From NCBI RefSeq assembly GCF_018143015.1, contig NC_054741.1:63090697-63154696 (forward strand): DNA of 64,000 nt. The letters are read 5' to 3'. Of the stretch, positions 56,466-64,000 are shown in pieces. The stretch is from Lytechinus variegatus (Eukaryota > Echinodermata > Echinoidea > Temnopleuroida > Toxopneustidae). The notes below the pieces were generated by a model. That model did no database searches. It was given only the letters and a program-made list of their open reading frames with translations, and was not told the origin of the DNA. Position 1 is the stretch's first letter. Each line of letters opens with the position of its first letter. The position numbers and the translations under genes were made by a program.

Positions 56466-57137
56466 TTTCTTTTTATTGAAAAGATTATGTATAGCGGTGC
56501 GAAAACCCTTAATGCATTACAGCCAACGCATAATTTCGCATTATCTTCTAACGCAAAATTCACATGTCCTGATGCATAACGTCGGAGCGAATTTCTAACG
56601 CGTAACGTCACATGCCATCGACGCATAATGTCGGCGTGGTATTATTTTGTTTAAGGAATCTGAAGTTCAATTAAGTTTTTAAAATGGAAAAAAAATACAT
56701 TTACAAATATATATTCGTTTCCACTCAACATTTACTCAACATCTGTCGGGGAGGAACAGGAAGGAGGGAGGGGGGGGGGGGTAAACGACAAGGATAAGAT
56801 AATCAAATTAAAACTTTGATATATACGCATAGAACTGTGTCTTCCACCATGTTCACTGGCTGTTAACAAATGAAAAATGAAAATATGAAACAAGTCAACA
56901 TGTTACTGTGTTATAAGTCTATTTATGACACATCGTCATTCCTCAAAATATCATCAATATATCACCAGTATAATGTATCTTCAAGATAATAACGCTATTT
57001 TACTTATTAATTTCACACAGTGACAATATGGTCAAGTAGATGTCAAATTAAATCTACGGTTATAGAGTACCAATGTTGAAAAAAAAGAAATAATCCTCTT
57101 TTGCCATGTAATTTCAGTTTTTTTTCATGATACTCAC

Positions 57138-60100
57138 CAACAGGAACTAAACCATATATTTCCATTCGGAGGCTGATATGGCGATGCCAGGTCAGAGGAA
57201 GAAGACGAACATAGCGACACTCCTGTGGAGCAGGTAAGGTGTTGTTTACCACTGTCCTGCGGTCGCTATTACCTGTGAACACCTTTATATTACATGTAGT
57301 AGGGAATTGATAGAGAAGAACGTTTAATTATTTGTAGGCAGTATGGCAAGCCGTATTGATATATATTGTGATTTTGTGATATCACGAATTTGAATTACTG
57401 ATATCACTAATTCGATTTAGGGATATCACTAATTCGATTTAGTGATATCACCAAATCGAATTAGTGATATCACTAATTCCCATATGTTTTTCACACAAAT
57501 CCCTTTTTTGATATCAAGAAATGGAATTCGTGATATCACTAAATCGAATTAGTGATATCACTCAATCGAATTAGTGATATCACAAATTCGAATTTGTGAT
57601 ATCACTAAATGAATTTGTGATATCAAAAATTCGAATTAGTGATATCAGGAATTGAATTTGTGATATCACGAATTCTATTTCGTGATATCAAAAAAGGGTT
57701 TGTGTAGTAAATGAATAGAAATTAGTGATATCACTAATTCGAATTTGTGATATCACAAAATGAATTTGTGATATCACTAAATCGAATTAGTGATATCACT
57801 AAATCGAATTAGTGATATCACTAAATCGAATATGTGATATCACTAATTCCAATTTTTGATATCACAAATTCATTTAGTGATATCACTAATACGATTTTGT
57901 GATATCATTAATTCGACTTAGTGATATCACTAATTCGAATTAGTGATATCACAAAATCGAATTTGTGATATCACAAAATGTACAAACATTTAAACATTGA
58001 TTTTACGCAGAATTTCACTTTTGTTTTCGAGCATTAGTATTGTGCTCAAATTCATTTTGTAATTGTGCCTTAATTTAGCGCTCGAATTCACTTGGTAATT
58101 TTTTACTTTACTTTCTTTTGGCCGACAATCACATATATGGCAAGCCGTATTGATATATATTGTGATTTTGTGATATCACGAATTCGAATTACTGATATCA
58201 CTAATTCGAATTACTGATATCACTAATTCGATTTAGTGATATCACTAATTCGATTTAGTGATATCACCAAATCGAATTAGTGATATCACTAATTCCCATA
58301 TGTTTTTCACACAAATCCCTTTTTTGATATCAAGAAATAGAATTTGTGATATCACTAAATCGAATTAGTGATATCACTAATTCGAATTTGTGATATCACT
58401 AAATGAATTTGTGATATCAAAAATTCGAATTAGTGATATCACTAATTCGAATTAGTGATATCACTAATTCGATTTAGTGATATCACTAATTCGATTTAGT
58501 GATATCACTAATTCGATTTAGTGATATCACAAATTCTATTTCTTGATATCAAAAAAGGGATTTGTGTGAAAAACATATGGGAATTAGTGATATCACTAAT
58601 TCGATTTGGTGATATCACTAAATCGAATTAGTGATATCACTAAATCGAATTAGTGATATCAGTAATTCGAATTAGTGATATCAGTAATTCGAATTCGTGA
58701 TATCACAAAATCACAATATATATCAATACGGCTTGCCATACTACCGTTACTACTTGCCTCATGGTCATCATCAACATCATGTTCATCCCCTTCCTCGCGC
58801 TGGCAGATATCCAACAATTTGTTAACACATTCTTTGAGATAACCATGCATTTCGACAGCGAGACCAGCGGCTACTCTTTCGAGGTTTACTTTCACTGCGT
58901 CCAACTTTACCCGGGGGGGGGGGCACTCAGTATATAACGCATAGTGGGTATGTGCCGCGGAGGGGACCCCCATTTTTACACTCAAATTTCCGTTCCAAGG
59001 CATAGCATTTTTGCCTTGTTGAGAAAAAAGAACAAAGAAAGCCGCTCCAAGGCATAGCATTTTCTTCTTATCGAGAAAAAAGAAGAGAGAAATCCGCTCC
59101 AAAGCTTCGCATATTTTTCGTTACGCCGCTCCGATCGCGTTGAATGAGCTGCAATTTTGGTGAAAAGCGGCCGCAGAGCTCCCCGGCGGAGGCCGCGCTA
59201 GCTGCATCATGCACGCATGACCGTTCCGTAGGGATGCATACGCGCTCACACGCTGGCGATCCGTTCCAAGGACCCCCGTTTTCACAAACATTTGTCGTTC
59301 CGAAGCCCGTTCCAAGGACCCTCCTTTTTACAATAAGCCCGCTCCAAGGCCCCCGTTTTTTGTCTCGCCCGCGGCACACCCCCACCACTTTTTTGGTCGA
59401 GTGCCCCCCCGGGAACTTTACCTTCGCCAATACACGTTCATCGTTCAAAATCAGTGTTTCCACTTCTCGCAGAGTTCTACTCATTCTTGAGAGTACGCTG
59501 TCTGGTACCACATCATCATTGACATTAGCCGCCATATTACTCAAATTTGGAATTGTCCATAAAACATGAAGAGATAATTAATGATGGATTGGCACATGAA
59601 GATTGTGGCAACGTGAGTGTAGTTTAGCGAGAGTGTGTAGTAGACGCGATGTCGAAAAAATAATAATAATATTTAAAAACAACAAATTGGCAACATATCA
59701 CGAAATGAATTACTGATATGTTGCCAATTATTTCACAATTAGCGTTCATTTTTTTTGTCTAATGTGCCACTCAAAACTAAATTTCAACCATAAAAATGCA
59801 AATAAAGTATAAGTTGTTCATTTTTTGTAATAAAAAAAACAAACCCCAAAATATCATACGTCAAAAGAGAATACTGAATGATTACATAGAAATTGGCAAC
59901 ATATCCTTAATTTCATTCTTGATATGTTGCCAATCGATTTAAACGAATAAAGTGCAAAAAAAAATCAGAACTGAATTATTGCACTAATGTAAAGGTTTAG
60001 ATCACAGGTTATTTTTTGCATCAATGTAATAAATACCAAGTGAATTAAAACGCTAAACTAGCGATAGAAACAGAGCTGAATTTGAGCACTAAAGTAAAGC

Positions 60101-62139
60101 TCAAAATACCACGTGAATTCTAGCACTAAAGTAAAGCTCAAAATACCACGTGAATTCTAGCACTAAAGTAAAGCTCAAAATACCACGTGAATTCTAGCAC
60201 TAAAGTAAAGCTCAAAATACCACGTGAATTCTAGCACTAAAGTAAAGCTCAAAATACCACGTGAATTCTAGCACTAAAGTAAAGCTCAAAATACCACGTG
60301 AATTCTAGCACTGAGGTAAAGCTCGAAATCAAAGCGATATCTTTCACAACATGAGTGCTAAATTTCTTTTGTCATTTTGTGATATCACTAATTCGAATTT
60401 TTGATATCACAAATTCATTTAGTGATATCACAAATTCGAATTTGTGATATCACTAATTCGATTTAGTGATATCACTAATTCGATTTAGTGATATCACAAA
60501 TTCTATTTCTTGATATCAAAAAAGGGATTTGTGTGAAAAACATATGGGAATTAGTGATATCACTAATTCGATTTGGTGATATCACTAAATCGAATTAGTG
60601 ATATCACTAAATCGAATTAGTGATATCAGTAATTCGAATTAGTGATATCAGTAATTCGAATTCGTGATATCACAAAATCACAATATATATCAATACGGCT
60701 TGCCATAAGGCAGTGGATGTTGTTGTAAATGCATGAATTTTCTTTTTCACTTATCTCACATCTTGCTTTTTATTTGGATGGATGGATGAGCTACTCCTAA
60801 AGTTTCATCATATATAATTTTCTTCAAACCAACACAAAAATCGTGTTTAAACTTGAATACACTTTGTTTGACACACATTATTTCATTCAAATGCTCTTTC
60901 GAACTTTTTGGACGGTTGCTGTATAAGTTCTTTCAATGATCCCATGTAAGTATTGGTAAGACGTGTTAGGGTGCAACTGACAAATTAAAAAAAAATGCAT
61001 TTAATGTTATTTGCTTTAATATTTTCAAACGAATTATTCCTATCTATATCTAGTTTCATTTCCTCAATTCAGAGTGTAAATGACTTTTGTTACGCACGCC
61101 AAGCTTTCTTCTTCTTTCTTTATCTATTAGTCTGATGAAAAGACATCGAAAAACTTTAACCCATTACCTACTGAAACCGGGCTGCCGCTGTAAAAAGCCT
61201 ATATACGAATGGCAGAATTTAGTAGTCAACATATTAATAATTACCTTCGCAGAGGCCGAGGTGGTGTTGAGGTCTTGAACTGCATCAAAGGAAACTCCAT
61301 CGAGACTGCAGGCAATCTCGAAGCTAGTGACCCACTGGCTCTTGTCATGCCGACCCTGGGTTGCTACTCGAACGACGAGATATGTAGTTAAAAGATCAAC
61401 CTGAATGAAATATGTATAAGAAAATGAATAATCGCACTACGCCTACTTAAAATGATTGAGGGATTGTGACTTACAAGCTAAATCGATATTTCCAGGTTAA
61501 GGAGAGAATTTCTTGTCTATATTCTTGTCAAACTATCATGTAATTCCACCCCTTTCTCGATTATCATTATGTTGTTATTGGAAATGATAATGACATGCCT
61601 ATCAATCATTTACATTCGTATGTGTGGGAGAAAGAGAGGGGTGTATAAATGAGCTGATCGGTTGTGATTCACATTTTTCGGGTATTGTTAATGTATCATG
61701 CATTTGGGTAAAGTTGATATGGCCTGTGATAGTAAGTTTATTAAGTTAAAGGGAGAAGAACGAATTATTATTACTTCAATTTGATTAAATTATAGAGGTA
61801 TTTTATATCTTCATGACCCTGATCTCTCATCTTTATACTTCTTTTTCCTTCTCTCTTCCATTTTCTTCCATTTCTCCTATTTTTCTTCCATATTTCAGCT
61901 TCTGAGAATAAACCACATGGGAGGGGATGTCTCTCACTATTAGTGCAGTTACTTTTATTATGATACCTGTATCCACTCGCCCAGTTTATTTTCTTTTGCT
62001 GACCAGCCTCCACTTAAAAGATGAACCCTTGAGAGGTGTAATCTTGCTGTACTTGGCGGATTATTAGAACTCCATTCACTAGATGCTGTCATACTAGAGT
62101 CTGGAATCGCCCTACTTTCAAGACCCAAAGCACGGACAT
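57138..62139 (-). CDS. F5/8 type C (discoidin) domain protein, three internal exons
   Basis: Minus-strand exons 61967-62139, 61245-61400 and 57138-57282 join in phases 0 and 0 to give one complete discoidin domain of about 157 residues. It starts in phase 1 and ends in phase 1, so the domain is a symmetric, shuffle-ready module. Signatures in order: ALGLESRAIPDSSMTASSEW, RLHLSR, GGWSAKENKLGEWIQVDL, VRVATQGRHDKSQWVTSFEI, SLDGVSFDAVQD, VFTGNSDRRTVVNNTL, RYVRLLPLTWHRHISLRMEI. The family binds sugars, lipids or collagen outside the cell; the ligand here is unknown. Earlier exons lie right of the window edge or were not found, and later ones were not found. The second intron (57283-61244) holds a 3.4-kb transposon. 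Confidence 0.88.
58136..58740. mobile_element. Nested 605-bp copy of the GATATC satellite element
   Basis: Both ends match the outer element's TATGGCAAGCCGTATTGATA terminus, and the interior is almost wholly palindromic satellite. The flanks (AATCACA and CTACCGT) show no clear duplication beyond TA. Its right end abuts the last codons of the small ORF on the minus strand. Confidence 0.7.
58742..59535 (-). pseudogene. Small helical-protein ORF split by a MITE
   Basis: The minus strand opens at 59535 with ATGGCGGCTAATG in good start context. It runs as MAANVNDDVVPDSV..LREVETLILNDERVLAKVK to the MITE at 58911-59413. Beyond the MITE the frame resumes with LDAVKVNLERVAAG, YLKECVNKLLDIC and an acidic tail (EEGDEHDVDDDHEASSNG) that meets the nested element at 58740. 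One of the two 8-bp copies flanking the MITE accounts exactly for the lost continuity. About 96 residues are visible: predicted helical, possibly coiled coil, with no stop of its own. I do not recognise the family. It lies inside the large inverted-repeat element, so it may be a captured host exon. Confidence 0.6.
58911..59413. mobile_element. hAT-like MITE, 503 bp, 8-bp target duplication
   Basis: The ends CCGGGGGGGG..GCACTC and GAGTGCCCCCCCGGG are inverted, with inner CGCGGAGG/CCGCGGC blocks. AACTTTAC lies immediately outside both ends (58903-58910 and 59414-59421). An 8-bp duplication is typical of hAT elements. Internal CCGTTCCAAGG / CCGCTCCAAGG blocks repeat six or more times. ORFs on both strands across it are repeat. 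Confidence 0.8.
60078..60336. repeat. 37-bp tandem array, about 7 copies, each with CACGTG
   Basis: The unit reads GAATTCTAGCACTAAAG then TAAAGCTCAAAATACCACGT. The first copy (60078) and the last are variant and the middle ones are almost identical. Each junction makes CACGTG, the palindromic E-box. It lies inside the large inverted-repeat element. Confidence 0.9.
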
Positions 62140-62159
62140 CTGAAGATAAGAAGGATTAA

Positions 62160-62265
62160 AAACTGAAATGATGATGGTGATGATGATGATGATGGTGGTG
62201 ATGATGATGGTGATGATGATGATGATGATGATGGTGGTGATGATGATAATGGTGATGATGATGAC

Positions 62266-62301
<36 letters not shown>

Positions 62302-62312
62302 GATGATGATGA
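62160..62312. repeat. (GAT)n microsatellite
   Basis: Mostly GATGATGAT with GGT variants, just upstream of discoidin exon 61967-62139. The Ser-rich minus ORF is this repeat. Confidence 0.95.
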
Positions 62313-62849
62313 TGTTATACTACTCCCAAGAATGTTCCATAATCTGATTGGTCCAAATCGGATCACATGATATTCAGCGAATTGCACTATGGCATCGAAA
62401 ATGCACTGTCCTGTCCTCTGACGTCAGATTCATTATCACCATCATCACACTACTATTATCATCATTATTAATATAACAGGAATTACAGTAACAATAATAA
62501 TAGTCATGAAAATAATTATGATAATGCTAATTAAATCATCATTATGAAACATCAAAAATCCCAATTAAAATATGAATCAATAGAAAATAAGAACATGGTT
62601 AGAGTGTAATACCAACCATGTTAACAATTATCGCATTTTAATGTATCCGAAAGAGCGTCTATAAATTTAATGCATTAATGTTGTGGACAGGCCTAAAAGT
62701 AAGATTTTCATGTTTTTGAAAAGGGTACAGGCTGAAAATAATTGTATTTTGAACTGAAAAAGTAAAAAAAAAAACACTACAAGAAAATCATCAACGTTTT
62801 ATTTTCATTATTTTGGTGAAAGAATTCTATTCATGTCTTCATGTCGTGT

Positions 62850-63225
62850 TGCGATTTTTTCCTCAGTATTTGTGCCCCCGACGCGAGAGGGCAGTGTGAA
62901 TGACGATATAAATAAGGTTTGAATAATCAGATCACGTCTCATGAATATTCATGGAACAAAACAGACCCATCCATCAGTTAATCAGTAAGTCAATCCTGCA
63001 GTCGAGTTCATGGATGCAGGTTCGAGTCTCGCCTAGAACGATTTTCAGTTATATCTTTAAACAAACAAAAAATTGAGGCAAAACTCTAAAACATACAAGT
63101 GCAAGATTGGTTATCTGATTCAAAGCCTCCAATACAGCCTGCTATACCTTCATTTTCACTGCCCTCTCGTGTCGGTTGCACAAGTACTGACAAAAAAATC
63201 GCTGCCGAGGCAGTACTCCAAGTGA
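62850..63225. mobile_element. MITE with GACACGAGAGGGCAGTG ends
   Basis: CGACGCGAGAGGGCAGTG at about 62880 is inverted at 63166 (CACTGCCCTCTCGTGTCG). Flanking TTGCGATTTTTTCC/AAAAAATCGCTGC and TCAGTATTTGTG/CAAGTACTGA are also inverted. Related to the ends of the element at 15635-16517. A GCAGGTTCGAGTCTCGCC block inside (about 63016) is a B-box-like SINE trace. Confidence 0.6.
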
Positions 63226-63517
63226 ACTAGAATCATTAACACTTTTACATTATAATTATCGGAAGACCTATCCAAATTAATTTAAGTCTTATATGCTATT
63301 CATGTACAGGCACGATTAAGTTATCTAAGATTATTTTTCTTATTTTTTAAGTATTATTACTTTATTCATTGATTGAATCCTAATCTTGCTCTCATTACTG
63401 CTGTATCGAGGGGGAGCATGGGGGAACTTGGCCCTCAAAAGACTCGCACCAAAGAATGAAAAAAAAATGACAAAGAGAAACGAAACGAAATCCTTAAAAC
63501 AAAGGAAGTTCCTGCAG

Positions 63518-63725
63518 CAGAGTCTCGAGAACACCTGCAATCTTACAGGAAATTATTTGGTGTATGTAATCTTACAAATTTTCTTGAATAAAACACCCTT
63601 TTCCCCTTTTCAAACAGAACTGTTCTGTTAAATTGCAGCATGTTTTATGAATTTACAGAATGATTTTGTTATTGCTTTCTGCAAAATCTTCTTTTTTCTG
63701 TAAATCAGGGTTTTTTTTAACAGTG
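63518..63725. mobile_element. Dispersed element, GTCTCGAGAACACCTG family (second copy)
   Basis: Repeats the order of the 18215-18385 copy and is more complete on the right, ending GTAAATCAGGG, T-run, ACAGTGTAC. The left end carries GTCTCGAGAACACCTGCAAT. Confidence 0.6.
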
Positions 63726-63875
63726 TACAATATAAAAATATTTTGTAGAAATCTACTTTAAAATAATATTTTCATTAAATTTTGACCCATGCACCGGACT
63801 GTGTCCCCTCAATCTTTTGAGGTCATTACCCCATACTGGCGCTGACCAGCCATGTCCGCTCCCCCCCCCCCCCTG

Positions 63876-64000
63876 TTACACCCACAAATGTAATAATCGC
63901 CCACAAATGTAATAACGCCCACAAATGTAATAACACTTTACCCACAAATGTAATAACGCCCACAAATGTAATAACACTTTACCCACAAATGTAATAATTT
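63876..64000. repeat. Tandem repeat CCACAAATGTAATAACG, cut by window edge
   Basis: Six units of CCCACAAATGTAATAA plus a variable spacer (CG, or CACTTTA) alternate as 18- and about 24-bp forms, after a poly-C run at 63862. The array continues beyond the window. Confidence 0.85.

Larger units (their letters stand above)
57342..60707. mobile_element. 3.4-kb inverted-repeat element with GATATC satellite arms
   Basis: The ends TATGGCAAGCCGTATTGATA and its exact complement (60688-60707) are flanked by AGGCAG on both sides (57336-57341 and 60708-60713), a likely 6-bp target duplication. TA alone is an alternative reading. The arms (57385-57975 and 60375-60680) are arrays of a 21-22-bp palindromic unit pairing TGATATCA with AATTCGAATT-type cores. 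Subterminal ACCAAGTGAATT blocks are also inverted. Inside lie a nested copy, a small split ORF, two ATATGTTGCCAA hairpins (about 59684-59730, 59890-59935) and a 37-bp tandem array. No transposase was found. It sits 59 bp from the discoidin exon acceptor. Confidence 0.75.

Noticed and set aside
59068-59544. 158-codon and 147-codon minus ORFs (59068-59544 and 58659-59102) as two intact genes
   Set aside because: Each runs through the MITE at 58911-59413 or into the satellite. Only the outer parts are protein-like.
57342-60707. CRISPR array or plasmid-like iterons in the GATATC region
   Set aside because: Spacers are not unique, units are palindromic and degenerate, and the surrounding genes are eukaryotic with introns.
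62118-62387. Ser-rich protein ORF
   Set aside because: A translation of the GAT microsatellite.

Overview
Eukaryotic, AT-rich, intron-bearing DNA with dense short inverted-repeat transposons. It most likely comes from a marine invertebrate deuterostome, probably an echinoderm. The evidence is the SLC43A3-like transporter, the discoidin-domain gene, a CR1-type LINE with a GAAAT tail, and many foldback MITEs. The species cannot be fixed from sequence alone. I saw no retrovirus, LTR element, Polinton or CRISPR array.

Layout. (1) 1-3188: a mosaic of MITEs and retroelement pieces. (2) 3189-13476, plus strand: the last seven coding exons of an SLC43A3-like membrane transporter. Its large cytosolic loop carries four tandem RRxS motifs, and its last intron holds a near-complete LINE with an unbroken 1031-residue endonuclease/reverse-transcriptase ORF. 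(3) 13560-20801: intergenic, filled with nested MITEs, LINE tails and SINEs. (4) 20802-51810: five paralogous genes, called A to E here (A, B, D, E minus; C plus). Each encodes a small secreted protein of about 150-168 residues. The plan is signal peptide, short linker (Gly/Tyr-rich in four), a roughly 95-residue six-cysteine domain, and a Pro-rich basic tail. I do not recognise the family. (5) 51811-57137: intergenic, with a 0.93-kb inverted-repeat transposon. (6) 57138-62139, minus strand: three consecutive exons of a complete F5/8 type C (discoidin) domain, part of a gene that runs past the window. The second of its two introns holds a 3.4-kb inverted-repeat element built from a palindromic GATATC/TTCGAA satellite. 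That element contains a nested copy of itself, a small ORF split by a MITE with an 8-bp target duplication, and a 37-bp E-box-bearing tandem array. (7) 62140-64000: simple repeats, a MITE, a repeated element and a tandem repeat at the edge.

The strongest candidate for something undescribed is the A-E family. Exon-intron structure is constant: in B-E exon 1 codes exactly four residues, and intron phases are 0, 1, 1. The cysteine frame is C-x(12-14)-C-x(33-35)-C-x(13-17)-C-x(6)-C-x(7-15)-C. Signal sequences, linkers and tails are much more variable. That pattern, with clustering, inversion of one member and high divergence, resembles a secreted effector or matrix family that grew by local duplication. 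Its function is not visible in the sequence.
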